A stretch of 64,000 bases of DNA from Streptomyces sp. NBC_01775 (GTDB lineage Bacteria; Actinomycetota; Actinomycetes; Streptomycetales; Streptomycetaceae): contig NZ_CP109104.1 of assembly GCF_035917675.1 (NCBI RefSeq), positions 3,038,001 to 3,102,000 of the forward strand, read 5' to 3'. A model generated the notes under the pieces. The model did not search any database and had not been told where the DNA came from. It saw nothing but the letters and a program-made list of their open reading frames with translations. Below, piece by piece: positions 33,900 to 41,947 of this stretch. How positions within the stretch are numbered: the first letter of the stretch is position 1; every line of letters starts with the position of its first letter. Made by a program: the position numbers and the translations under genes.

Positions 33900-34241
33900 A
33901 TAGGAGCCGTCCGTCTGACGGGCCACCGCCGTGTGGCCCGCACAGTCGAGCAGGGGCTTGAGGGTGTACGCGCGGTAGGCGGAGCCGGCCGTCAAAAGCA
34001 CGCACAGTACGACCACCGGCACCACAAAGCGGCGCCTGGCGCGGCGCACCAGAAACAGCGCGAGCACCGTCGCGACCACCGAGAAGCGGAGCCCGAAGAG
34101 CGCGACATCTCCCGTGTTGTCCCGCAGTCCGGGAAAGTCCTCCGGTGACTCGGCCTCGGTCGTCACCATGCAGCTGAAGCCCAGCAGCAGCGCGGCGAAC
34201 GGCAGCAGCAGGACGGCCAGACAGCCTGCCGGGCGGCTCAA
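33882..34241 (-). CDS. Small membrane protein
   Basis: A 119-aa protein with about three transmembrane segments: CLAVLLLPFAALLLGFSC (7-24), VALFGLRFSVVATVLALFLV (46-65) and FVVPVVVLCVLLTAGSAY (72-89). A short extracytoplasmic tail with two cysteines follows (LDCAGHT, YHCYDR). The ATG overlaps the stop of the lipoprotein gene (ATGA), so the two are translationally coupled and may work together at the membrane. No family is recognised. Confidence 0.75.
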   Translation of the reverse strand: MSRPAGCLAVLLLPFAALLLGFSCMVTTEAESPEDFPGLRDNTGDVALFGLRFSVVATVLALFLVRRARRRFVVPVVVLCVLLTAGSAYRAYTLKPLLDCAGHTAVARQTDGSYHCYDR

Positions 34242-35584
34242 CGGGATCCCACCAGCGCGTACTTCGCAGCCAGCACCCTGGGCAGACCGTGCCGGGGCAG
34301 CTGGGCGAGGGCCTGTCCGTGGAAGGTGGTGAGGATGGCGGTACGCGGCGCCGCGTCGTAGACGGCTTCTTCGGCGGACGGGGTGATCTGGAGCCCCGGG
34401 CGGGTGACGCGCAGCCGCTGTTCGTGCGCGAGGGGCACGAGCGCGAGTACTCCCCCGTCGGCGGTGCGCAGCGCGTAGCTGTCGTCGTAGCGGGGCGCGC
34501 GTGGAACGAAACGCTTGTGCGCTCCCTGCGCGCCAAGTGCCTCGTCGCGGTTCCGGTAGGTCGAACGGGCCTCCCTGGTCACGGGGTTCCGTGCCAGCGC
34601 CGCCGCCTCCTTCTTGCCGCCGGTCTGCCAGAGGTCTTCGTACGCGGCGGGGATGTCGTCCGCGCTCAGCTTGCCGATCTTTGCGGTGGCGGGAACGGCG
34701 GTGGCCAGGCCTCCGTCGTTCCTGGCGATACGGGGGAGCCGCCCGGTCTGGAGTTCGAGCGCCGCGCGCAGCCGCCAGTGGCCGTTCCGCTTGGCGAACA
34801 GGAGCACGCTGCTGGGCCGGGAGGCCGCTGTCGGCGCCGCCGACGACGGCTCGGCGTAGGACTTGGCGTGGGACTTGCCGTGGGACTTGGCGTGGGAGGC
34901 CTCGCTCTTGTGGAAGGCGTCGGGCTCGCGGGAGGCGTCGGACTTACGCGGGTCGCGAGGTTGGGGTGCTTGGTGATTCTGGTGTCTCTGATGCTTCTGG
35001 TGTCTCTGATGCTTCTGGTGTTTCTGATGTCTCTGGCTGTGGCGACGTGATTCACGCGGCTGACGAAGCTTGCCCGACGGCTCAGCAGCGTCATAAGGCG
35101 CTCGGCCCTCTCCCGCCCCACGCGTCCCCCGCGCACCTCCCTCGTTCCGGGCCACCCGTGTGGCGGTGGCCAGGAACCAGTTGGTGCCGGAGGGGATGTG
35201 GAAGGCGCGGTGCCGATAGCTGAAGGGCCGTACTCTCTCCGCCCGTTCGCGCCGTGAAAGGGTCTTGTGCTGCTCGTATCCGGCCCGGGAGCGCTCCAGC
35301 GCGTTGCCCGCCTCGGCCTTGGCCAGGAGAGCGGGATCCCGGGTTCTGTTGGCCTTGTTGACGAACTGCTCGTAGCGGTCGAGGAGCCGGTCGGCCTGGG
35401 TGACGGTCACCACTCCGCGCGCGCGGTCCTGCCCACTGGCGCGGGGCGCCCCGTGCCGCTCGGTGTCCCGCCCCGACGCGCTCCGCTCCGTCCGGCCCTC
35501 GCTCCCGCCGTCGCAAGCGGCCATCCCCAGGGCGACGGTGACCACGAGGACCACGGCGAGCGCGGGGAGACGTCGGCGCGGCAT
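34238..35584 (-). CDS. Lipoprotein with a His/Gln-rich repeat region
   Basis: A 448-aa exported lipoprotein. The signal peptide LPALAVVLVVTVALGMAAC ends in a lipobox with the lipidated Cys near residue 24. Two conserved-looking parts flank a disordered stretch. The N-terminal part holds VVTVTQADRLLDRYEQFVNK and FHIPSGTNWFLATAT. Then come RHQKHQ-type repeats (about 180-205) and HAKSHGKSHAKS. The C-terminal part has SSVLLFAKRNGHWRLRAALE and a NTF2-like pattern. The His-rich repeats could bind metal. It is coupled to the downstream membrane protein gene. Its function is unknown. Confidence 0.8.
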   Translation of the reverse strand: MPRRRLPALAVVLVVTVALGMAACDGGSEGRTERSASGRDTERHGAPRASGQDRARGVVTVTQADRLLDRYEQFVNKANRTRDPALLAKAEAGNALERSRAGYEQHKTLSRRERAERVRPFSYRHRAFHIPSGTNWFLATATRVARNEGGARGTRGAGEGRAPYDAAEPSGKLRQPRESRRHSQRHQKHQKHQRHQKHQRHQNHQAPQPRDPRKSDASREPDAFHKSEASHAKSHGKSHAKSYAEPSSAAPTAASRPSSVLLFAKRNGHWRLRAALELQTGRLPRIARNDGGLATAVPATAKIGKLSADDIPAAYEDLWQTGGKKEAAALARNPVTREARSTYRNRDEALGAQGAHKRFVPRAPRYDDSYALRTADGGVLALVPLAHEQRLRVTRPGLQITPSAEEAVYDAAPRTAILTTFHGQALAQLPRHGLPRVLAAKYALVGSR

Positions 35585-35767
35585 GGCGTAGCTCCTGTGT
35601 CCTGGGACGTGGCAGGTGGGGGGAGGCAGGACGGTCGGGTTCCGGATCCCGGAACCCCAGAGTCCGCGTCCCGGCAGAATGCCTCACCTGTGCCGCGTGT
35701 TCAGGGGATCAACGAGAATTGACCTACTCGTGATCAACTCCGCTCCGCCCCTGGGACGTCCGGCCCC

Positions 35768-36841
35768 TCACCCCTCCTCGTTGTCCCCGCCCTCCCCACT
35801 CCCGCCGCGCCCTTCCCGGACCCCGCGCCCCCTGCGCCCCTCGCCCCCGCCGTGCCACGGGCCGCGCCGGTGGCGCTCCTCCTCGTGCCCCCGCCCGCCC
35901 TCGTGACCATGGGAGCGCCCACTCCCCTCCCCCTGTCCACGCCCCTCCCCGTGTCCGTGCTCCCTGTGCACGCGCACGACCGCCACGGGGCAGTGCGCGT
36001 GATGCAGGACCGCCTGGCTGACCGAGCCGAGCAGCAGCCCCATAAACCCTCCCCTGCCGCGCGCGCCGACGACGATGAGCTGGGACTCCTCGCTGGCCTC
36101 GATCAGGGCCTGCCTGCTGTAGTCCTGTACGAGGCGGGACGTGACCGTCACCTCCGGGTATTTCTCGCGCCATCCGGACAGCGCCAGCGACAGGACGCGT
36201 TCTTGCTCGTCCCTGAGCTTGACGGGGTCGTAGACGGAGGGCACCTGGACGCCGGGGCCGACCGCCACCGGAAGACCGGTCCAGTTGTCCCAACTGTGCA
36301 GCGCGACGAGTTCCGTCTCGCGCCGCGCGGCCTCGGCGAAGGCCCAGCCGACCGCCTCGTCACCGGCCTCGGAACCGTCCACGCCCAGCACCACCGGCCC
36401 CGTCGGGCTCTTCCTGCCCCGGGCGACCAGCACAGGACAGGCCGCGTGCGCGGCGAGATGTACCCCCACGGATCCGACGAGCAGGCCGGTGAAGCCGCCC
36501 AGGCCACGGGTGCCGACGACGACCAGACAGGCATCCTGCGACTCCTCGGTGAGCACGGACACCGGCGCACCCGGGACGACGGAGTAGGTGACCCCCACCT
36601 CCGGCTGGGCCTTCCTGGCCCGTGCGACGGCATCCTGTGCGGTCTTGTCGGCGAGATTGCGCAGCCCGCCTTCGGGCGAGCCCATCACGGAGGGGCCCAG
36701 CGGCACCTTCAGCATGGGCCAGACGAACGCGTACACGACGCGCAGCGAGGTCCCACGGAGCCTGGCCTCGCGGGCGGCGACGTCCACCGCCTCCAGGCTC
36801 GAAGAGGAACCGTCCACGCCCACCACGACTGACGCGCTCAC
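35768..36841 (-). CDS. Tandem universal stress protein (UspA) with His/Gly-rich tail
   Basis: A 357-aa protein with two Usp domains. Domain 1 (about 1-145) begins SVVVGVDGSSSSLEAV and ends GSVGVHLAAHAACPVLVARG. Domain 2 (about 152-295) begins PVVLGVDGSEAGDEAV and ends GSVSQAVLHHAHCPVAVVRV. Both have the G-2x-G-9x-G(S) ATP-binding signature. The last ~60 residues are a His/Gly/Glu/Arg-rich extension (EHGHGEGRGQGEG, RSHGHEGGRGHEE) not found in ordinary Usp proteins and possibly metal-binding. The GTG at 36841 has GGAGGAGG upstream. Confidence 0.9.
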   Translation of the reverse strand: MSASVVVGVDGSSSSLEAVDVAAREARLRGTSLRVVYAFVWPMLKVPLGPSVMGSPEGGLRNLADKTAQDAVARARKAQPEVGVTYSVVPGAPVSVLTEESQDACLVVVGTRGLGGFTGLLVGSVGVHLAAHAACPVLVARGRKSPTGPVVLGVDGSEAGDEAVGWAFAEAARRETELVALHSWDNWTGLPVAVGPGVQVPSVYDPVKLRDEQERVLSLALSGWREKYPEVTVTSRLVQDYSRQALIEASEESQLIVVGARGRGGFMGLLLGSVSQAVLHHAHCPVAVVRVHREHGHGEGRGQGEGSGRSHGHEGGRGHEEERHRRGPWHGGGEGRRGRGVREGRGGSGEGGDNEEG

Positions 36842-36980
36842 GACCGCCCTCCTCCCGCGCCCGTCCCTGCCGTACGGCCGCTCTTCTCAGGCTTACAGCC
36901 CCGCGAGCCGTCCAGCAGGTACGGATGAGCCGAACGGGGCGGGTGACAAACACGGCGGTGGACCCGCGCCCGGAAAACCC

Positions 36981-37011
36981 GAAGGGCCCCGCACCTGGTG
37001 CGGAGCCCTTC
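36981..37011 (-). terminator. Terminator of the Cys-less chaplin gene
   Basis: 15-bp arms (GAAGGGCCCCGCACC and GGTGCGGAGCCCTTC) with one mismatch and a very short loop, 41 bp past the chaplin stop on the minus strand. Confidence 0.7.
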
Positions 37012-37051
37012 CCCGTCCGTCCGCTCCCTCAACGGGGAGCGCGGGCACTGA

Positions 37052-37291
37052 TCAGTGGTTGATCCCGGTGTTCCCGAAGGCCGGGTTCAGCAGCCCGATG
37101 ACGTCGATGGTGTTGCCGACGACGTTCACCGGGATGTCGATCGGTACCTGAATGTCATTGCCGGAGACCGCGCCAGGCGATTTGACGGCCGCTCCGGAGG
37201 CACCCGAGTCGGCGGACGCGGCACCGGCGGCGGCGCCCACGGCCATGCCCGCGGCTGCCATGACCAGAGCGGCCTTCTTCGTGGTCTTCAT
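37052..37291 (-). CDS. chpE: Short chaplin without cysteines (ChpE-like)
   Basis: A 79-aa secreted amyloid-forming surface protein. A signal peptide (TKKAALVMAAAGMAVGAAAG) is followed by one chaplin domain: SPGAVSGNDIQVPIDIPVNV and VGNTIDVIGLLNPAFGNTGI. The two positions that are Cys in other short chaplins (VNVCGN, GNTCVN) are Val and Gly here, as in S. coelicolor ChpE. Chaplins coat aerial hyphae and lower surface tension. The ATG at 37291 has GGAGGAG 6 nt upstream. It is divergent from the first rodlin gene. Confidence 0.92.
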   Translation of the reverse strand: MKTTKKAALVMAAAGMAVGAAAGAASADSGASGAAVKSPGAVSGNDIQVPIDIPVNVVGNTIDVIGLLNPAFGNTGINH

Positions 37292-37652
37292 GGAGTGCTC
37301 CTCCAAAATCAATCGCGGCCCCTACCTGGCGCCGCGATCTGCTGAACGCGGCGCCCCGGGTACGGGCACGGCCATTCGGCCGCCTTCCGCCGATCGGCCC
37401 AGCCGCACACCAGAGCGCGTAAAAGCGTGACCGGATGCCACGAACCTGGTGTCGCCAACCGGATGCCGCGAGAAAACAACTCCGCGGGGTCCGGCGGCCC
37501 AAGGGAGAAACCCGGGGCGGAAAAAATCCGGGGTAATGAACGGATGTATCGGATCACCTCATGTCGTCCGGGTGAACCTGCGCAACCAACCGCGTCCGGT
37601 CGAGTTGTCCAGTGCGCTCCGCGTCTGAGCTCCACATCAGGAGGACTAACTA
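37292..37652. other. Divergent promoter region between chaplin and rodlin genes
   Basis: 361 bp without a gene. It must contain promoters for both directions. I see no clear -35/-10 pair or operator palindrome. Confidence 0.4.
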
Positions 37653-38054
37653 ATGATCAAGAACGCGCTGGCCGCCGCAGCGGCTGCGACCGCCATCGTC
37701 GGCATTGCCGCCCCCCAGGCCATGGCCGTGGGCAACGACCACGGCACCACGACGGTCAACGGCAATGGCGCGGCCCAGACATACGGCAACTCCGCCACGC
37801 ACGGCAACATGAGCCCTCAGTTCGCGCTGATCCAGGGTTCGCTCAACAAGCCCTGCATCGGCCTGCCGGCCAAGATCAACGCTGGGTCGATCGCGGGCGC
37901 CGTGCCGATCGCGGTCCAGGACATCAACGTCCTGTCCAGCCCGCAGAACCAGCAGTGCACCGAGAACTCCACCCAGGCCAAGGGTGACGAGCCGCTCTCG
38001 CACATCCTGGACGACATCCCGATCCTCTCGGGCAACGGCGCCGGCAACCACTGA
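37653..38054 (+). CDS. rdlA: Rodlin 1
   Basis: A 133-aa secreted rodlin, which aligns chaplin fibrils into paired rodlets on aerial hyphae and spores. Signal peptide MIKNALAAAAAATAIVGIAA. The mature part has GNDHGTTTVNGNGAAQTYGN, SPQFALIQGSLNKPCIGLP, VQDINVLSSPQNQQCTENS and DEPLSHILDDIPILSGN, with the two cysteines conserved in rodlins. AGGAGG lies 8 nt before the ATG. A strong terminator follows 38 bp after the stop. Which of the two rodlins here corresponds to RdlA or RdlB is a guess. Confidence 0.93.
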   Translation: MIKNALAAAAAATAIVGIAAPQAMAVGNDHGTTTVNGNGAAQTYGNSATHGNMSPQFALIQGSLNKPCIGLPAKINAGSIAGAVPIAVQDINVLSSPQNQQCTENSTQAKGDEPLSHILDDIPILSGNGAGNH

Positions 38055-38402
38055 GCCCACCCCGGCACAGGCCGGACAGAAAACGCGGGCGAGGCCCGGA
38101 GCGCTTCAGGCGCTCCGGGCCTTCCGCCATTTCTGCGTACATATTTCACGCGCATCGCCCGGAAATAGCACTATCCCAATTCCCGGTCATCCGCCGGGCG
38201 CTCCGCATCGCATTGAGTAAGGAGTCGCCGAAATACCATTACGCCATCTGAGCGAGACGGCTGGGAATCCCGCATTATTCGTGTCGTACGGAACCTGGCC
38301 TCGTTACGAATGGCGACAGCGGAGTTGCGGGCGATCAGCCAGCACTCGTGGACCTGCGAAATCCGTGGTCCTACGAAACCCGCTCACGAAAGGACTCCCC
38401 AC
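38055..38402. other. Intergenic region between rodlin 1 and the short chaplin
   Basis: 348 bp with the rodlin terminator at 38092-38122. The rest shows no gene and probably carries the promoter of the chaplin at 38403; it is AT-richer near 38140-38300 than its surroundings. Confidence 0.4.
38092..38122 (+). terminator. Terminator of rodlin 1
   Basis: 13-bp perfect stem AGGCCCGGAGCGC/GCGCTCCGGGCCT with loop TTCAG. Confidence 0.8.
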
Positions 38403-38639
38403 GTGAAGTACACGAAGATCGCGACCGTCGCCGCAGGCACCCTGATGGCCCTGGGCACCGCCGCTGCGCCGGCCCTCGCCGACTCCGGCGCCCAGGGCGG
38501 CGCCGCGAACTCCCCCGGCGTCATCTCCGGCAACGTCGTCCAGGTTCCGGTGCACGTCCCGGTCAACGTCTGTGGCAACACCATCAACCTGATCGGCCTG
38601 CTCAACCCGGCGTTCGGCAACACCTGCGTCAACGACTGA
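38403..38639 (+). CDS. Short chaplin with a cysteine pair
   Basis: A 78-aa secreted protein with one chaplin domain. The signal peptide (TKIATVAAGTLMALGTAAAP) is cleaved near ALADSG. The mature part has NSPGVISGNVVQVPVHVPVN, then VCGNTINLIGLLNPAFGN and ends TCVND. Both cysteines of the typical short chaplin are present and can form the intramolecular disulfide. The GTG at 38403 has AAAGGA 8 nt upstream; a 16-bp-stem terminator follows. It resembles ChpD-H of S. coelicolor; exact orthology cannot be decided here. Confidence 0.93.
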   Translation: MKYTKIATVAAGTLMALGTAAAPALADSGAQGGAANSPGVISGNVVQVPVHVPVNVCGNTINLIGLLNPAFGNTCVND

Positions 38640-38677
38640 CGCTCCCCCGCCCCTCGTGCGCGGGACCAGCTCGGACC

Positions 38678-38717
38678 GGCTCCGGTGCGTGGGGCGTGGA
38701 GCCCACGCACCGGAGCC
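38678..38717 (+). terminator. Terminator of the short chaplin
   Basis: 16-bp perfect stem GGCTCCGGTGCGTGGG/CCCACGCACCGGAGCC with an 8-nt loop, 38 bp past the stop. Confidence 0.82.
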
Positions 38718-38796
38718 GTCCGGTTTCCTGAGACGCGGATACGGGACATCTGAGGATTCCGCGCCTTCCGCAACACACTGAGAGCAGGAAGAGACC

Positions 38797-39474
38797 ATGC
38801 GAAAGGTCTTGAGCAGGAGCCTTCTGACCGCCGCGGCCACCACCGGCGTTCTCGCCGGGGTCGCCGGATACGCACAGGCCGACTCCCAGGCCGACTCCGG
38901 CGCTGCGGGCTCCCCAGGAGTACTGTCGGGCAATTCCGTCCAGACGCCGGTGCATCTCCCGGCGAACGCCTGCGGAAATTCCGTGAGCGTGGTCGGGCTG
39001 CTGAACCCGGCATTCGGCAACAGCTGCGTCAACCACTCCTCCGCCCAGCACACTTCCGGGCACCACCAGCGCGAACACGGTCAGGGTGGGCACCACCAAG
39101 GCGGACACCACCAACGCGAACACCACCAGGGCCAGGAGAAGCCCGTCGGCGATCCCGCCCAGGACCCCGCCGCAAAGCCCGCGGAAGCGCCGGAGCGCAC
39201 GCGGGAGCAGCCTGCGGACAAGCCCGCGACGCAGTCCCCCGGGCACCCGGACACCGAGCGCGCCCCGGCCGCCCAGCCCGCGCAGGAACGCCCTGCCGAC
39301 CCCGCGCAGCAGGCCGCGCCCCGCGCACCCGAGCAGCCGGAAGAGGTGGGCAGCGCCGGTGATGTCCTCGCCCGGACGGGCTCGTCGGGCACCGGTATCG
39401 CGGCGGCCCTCGGCGCCGGCACGCTGCTGGGCGGCGTGCTGCTCTACCGTCGCTCCTCCCACCGCCGGGGCTGA
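38797..39474 (+). CDS. Long chaplin with a single chaplin domain and LAXTG sortase signal
   Basis: A 225-aa wall-anchored chaplin. Signal peptide (RSLLTAAATTGVLAGVAGYA), one chaplin domain (about 35-75: GSPGVLSGNSVQTPVHLPAN, ACGNSVSVVGLLNPAFGN, SCVNH), then His/Gln/Gly repeats (HHQGGHHQREHHQG type, about 80-115), a Pro/Ala/Glu spacer, and a C-terminal sorting signal LARTG followed by a hydrophobic segment (IAAALGAGTLLGGVLLY) and RRSSHRRG. Class E sortase should attach it to peptidoglycan. S. coelicolor ChpA-C have two chaplin domains, so this one-domain, His-rich form is unusual. Confidence 0.92.
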   Translation: MRKVLSRSLLTAAATTGVLAGVAGYAQADSQADSGAAGSPGVLSGNSVQTPVHLPANACGNSVSVVGLLNPAFGNSCVNHSSAQHTSGHHQREHGQGGHHQGGHHQREHHQGQEKPVGDPAQDPAAKPAEAPERTREQPADKPATQSPGHPDTERAPAAQPAQERPADPAQQAAPRAPEQPEEVGSAGDVLARTGSSGTGIAAALGAGTLLGGVLLYRRSSHRRG

Positions 39475-39505
39475 TTCCCTCCCCGCGTCCGGGCCTTGGC
39501 CGCGA

Positions 39506-39539
39506 TCGCGGAACGGGCCCCCCGGGGACCGTTCCGCGA
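39506..39539 (+). terminator. Terminator of the long chaplin
   Basis: 11-bp perfect stem TCGCGGAACGG/CCGTTCCGCGA around a GC-rich inner loop that can itself pair (CCCC/GGGG). Confidence 0.7.
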
Positions 39540-39786
39540 CTCTTCGCACCGGGATCTCTTTCCGGCCGCCAAGCCCTCTGCAAGTACGAGAAGTTCGGGT
39601 GCCGCCTCCCGCGTACGGATACTCCCCCGCTTGGGGGTTCCGGCCGAGAAAAGCGGGGACGCACAGTTTCCGGCAAGCTGTGGAGTCGTTATCAAGGGCG
39701 ACGCCGGAGGCGCCGGGCCTGCGAATTCCCGGATTGTTCCGTCGTATTGCTGGACACTCGATACTTCTCCGGGGAGAAGCGCCAAT

Positions 39787-40089
39787 ATGAAGCACCAGAA
39801 GACCGCCGCCGTTGTCGCCGGGTCCGTGATGGCCCTGGGCTCCGCGGTCCCCGCCTTCGCGAACGAGCCAGCCCCAGGACCGGGCTTCAGCCTCAACGGT
39901 GGTCTCGACAAGGCACTCCGGAGCGACACCCTGGATGTGGCTCCGGTGGACGGGCCGCAGTTCGACGCCGTGGTGAACACCGTGAAGGGCGCCACCAAGA
40001 GCGGTGAACTCCAGACGGGCAAGAGCCTGCTTGGCGCCGAAAAGGCCCCGCAGCTTCCCCTGCTGGGCGGTCTTCCCCTCGGCGTGTGA
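39787..40089 (+). CDS. Small secreted protein in the chaplin/rodlin island
   Basis: A 100-aa protein. Signal peptide TAAVVAGSVMALGSAVPAFA, then a mature chain without cysteines: GPGFSLNGGLDKALRSDTLD, GPQFDAVVNTVKGATKSGEL and a C-terminal QLPLLGGLPLGV. It belongs to no family I recognise. Its position between a long chaplin and a rodlin, each gene having its own terminator, suggests a surface or assembly role. A GGGGAGAAG element lies upstream of the ATG. Confidence 0.8.
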   Translation: MKHQKTAAVVAGSVMALGSAVPAFANEPAPGPGFSLNGGLDKALRSDTLDVAPVDGPQFDAVVNTVKGATKSGELQTGKSLLGAEKAPQLPLLGGLPLGV

Positions 40090-40228
40090 GCGGCCCCGCC
40101 CGGCGCGAATTCCCCGCGGTCGCGGCGCATTCACCATTCAGGTGAAAAAGAAAAACTCAGCGGGCGGAAGATAGTTGAACCCGACGTCCCAGGCTTCCGC
40201 CCCCCTTCAAGGAAGAACGGTAGAACTC

Positions 40229-40639
40229 ATGATGAAGAAGGCACTGTCCACCGCCACGGTGGCAGTTTCGCTCGTCGGCATCTCCGCGATGGCTGCCCCG
40301 CAGGCGCTGGCCGTCGGCAACGACACCGGCACCACCTCGGTGAATGGCAACGGCGCCAACCAGAGCTTCGGCAACGCCGTCACCAAGGGCAATGGCAGCC
40401 CGCAGTTCCAGGCCGTCCAGGGCTCCCTGAACAAGCTCTGCCTCGGTCTGCCGATCAAGGCCAACCTCGGTTCGCTCCTGGGCGCCGCGCCGATCGCGGT
40501 CCAGGACGTCAACGTCCTGTCCTCGCCGCAGAACCAGCAGTGCGCGGACAACTCCTCGCAGGCCAAGGGCGACGAGCCGCTGTCCCACCTCCTCAACGAC
40601 ATCCCGGTCCTGGCCGGGAACGGTGTGGGCAACCAGTAA
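40229..40639 (+). CDS. rdlB: Rodlin 2
   Basis: A 136-aa secreted rodlin, closely similar to rodlin 1 throughout: GNDTGTTSVNGNGANQSFGN, SPQFQAVQGSLNKLCLGLPI, VQDVNVLSSPQNQQCADNSS and DEPLSHLLNDIPVLAGN. Two adjacent ATGs (40229 and 40232) could start translation; AAGGAAG lies 13-16 nt upstream, a little far. A 15-bp terminator follows. The two genes probably arose by duplication, now separated by two chaplins and a small secreted protein. The A/B assignment is tentative. Confidence 0.93.
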   Translation: MMKKALSTATVAVSLVGISAMAAPQALAVGNDTGTTSVNGNGANQSFGNAVTKGNGSPQFQAVQGSLNKLCLGLPIKANLGSLLGAAPIAVQDVNVLSSPQNQQCADNSSQAKGDEPLSHLLNDIPVLAGNGVGNQ

Positions 40640-40665
40640 GCATCCCCGGGCTCTCCAGCCCGCAT

Positions 40666-40700
40666 GAAGAAGCCACCGGCCGGGCGCCGGTGGCTTCTTC
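40666..40700 (+). terminator. Terminator of rodlin 2
   Basis: 15-bp perfect stem GAAGAAGCCACCGGC/GCCGGTGGCTTCTTC with loop CGGGC. The T-rich right arm makes it work in both directions, so it may also serve the convergent gene at 40743. Confidence 0.85.
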
Positions 40701-40742
40701 GTGTGCGCTCGCGCACGACCGTGCGCGAGCGCGGCAGTGGAT

Positions 40743-41186
40743 TCAGTGGGGCAGCGTGTCGATCGCCGTACCGACCACGGGGCCCACCAGGGGGAGTTCG
40801 GTCAGCGTGGCACCGCGCGCGAGCGGTCCCGTGAGGGCCGCCGTGCTCACCTCGCGGAAGTCGGCGACCTGGGTGGCGACGGCGTTGTTGAGCGGGTCGG
40901 AACCGGTATTCGCCATGGGGTTGAGAGGCAGCTTCTTGACCACGGTGAGGGACTCGCCCAGTCCGCGCCCGGTGCCGGACACCGTTCCGGAGACCGGCGC
41001 CGTGAGGCCTTCGGCCGCGGCCTTGAACCCCGCCGCGGTGTCGGACGCGCCGCTGCCCTGCTCGGCTGCCGTGGCCGCCGGCCCGCTGGAGGCGAGGGCG
41101 GCTCCGACGACCGTGGCGAGCAGCCCCGCGCGCAGGAAGGCGCGCTGGGCCGGGATTTTCTGAGATGCGGGGCGGGAGTTCAACAT
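40743..41186 (-). CDS. Secreted protein of unknown function next to the rodlins
   Basis: A 147-aa exported protein. A signal-like N-terminus (KIPAQRAFLRAGLLATVVGA) with basic residues precedes ALASSGPAATAA. The mature part is Gly/Ala/Thr-rich: GLTAPVSGTVSGTGRGLGES, VVKKLPLNPMANTGSDPLNN and LTELPLVGPVVGTAIDTLPH. The periodic LP and PLVGP pattern resembles the small secreted protein at 39787. It is convergent with rodlin 2. Function unknown. Confidence 0.75.
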   Translation of the reverse strand: MLNSRPASQKIPAQRAFLRAGLLATVVGAALASSGPAATAAEQGSGASDTAAGFKAAAEGLTAPVSGTVSGTGRGLGESLTVVKKLPLNPMANTGSDPLNNAVATQVADFREVSTAALTGPLARGATLTELPLVGPVVGTAIDTLPH

Positions 41187-41449
41187 GTGTCACCACCGTG
41201 TACGAGTAAGGAGAACGCGGCACACGATGTGTAACCGCTTGACTCCATACCGTAGTCCAGTGGTGTGCGGGGTTCCAGCGCGCCGGGCCATGGCGACAGC
41301 ACGCGCGACACCGGGAGGACGGGCGTCAGCACGGCGACGACGCACGGATGAGCGAATGTGCCCCCGGTGGCGTACTCGCGCCACGAGTGTGGTCATTGAG
41401 GGTGATTCGGGTGCTGTCGTCACCCGTTTCGCCGCTAGGGTGCCGGTCC

Positions 41450-41947
41450 ATGACCACCCCCCAAACCGCCCAGGGCGGCCTTCGGCAGCAGCAGTTCGGC
41501 ACCCTCACTGTGATCGGCTGGACCGGCGCGTACGCGGATGGAAGGGATATGTCATTCCTGCTGGCCTACTCGCTCGGCGACGGACCGGCGGGCCCCGAGG
41601 GCACCCGGGCGGCGACCCGGCAGATCCTGGCCGAGGCGGGGCTGCCCGTGGGCGGGGAACTGGTGGACGGCTCGGTACAGCGACGGCTTCCGGTGACCTT
41701 GCTGGTCGAGGCCGGGCAGGCGGTGCTGACGATGCCGAAGCTGACCGCGCAGTATCCGGCACCGCCGGAGTGGGTGATCGCGGCGCGTGAGCGTGGGCAG
41801 GTCTACTTCATGTTCTCGACCGAGCCCTGGCCCGAAGCCGCACCGGGCGCCGCCGTCAGCGAGGACGCGCTCCGGGCGTTCGTGAGCGAGGAGATGATGA
41901 CCTCCGCCGCGCACTGCATGCTGCCTGTGCGCAGCCTGGCCGGCTGA
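41450..41947 (+). CDS. DUF5949-like cytosolic protein
   Basis: A 165-aa protein. FGTLTVIGWTGAYADGRDMS, FLLAYSLGDGPAGPEGTRAA, LPVTLLVEAGQAVLTMPKLT and AAHCMLPVRSL match the Streptomyces family I know as DUF5949. No catalytic motif is seen. The ATG at 41450 was chosen by family length; the ribosome-binding site is poor. Its TGA and the convergent stop form one TGATCA, so the genes abut without a spacer. Confidence 0.7.
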   Translation: MTTPQTAQGGLRQQQFGTLTVIGWTGAYADGRDMSFLLAYSLGDGPAGPEGTRAATRQILAEAGLPVGGELVDGSVQRRLPVTLLVEAGQAVLTMPKLTAQYPAPPEWVIAARERGQVYFMFSTEPWPEAAPGAAVSEDALRAFVSEEMMTSAAHCMLPVRSLAG

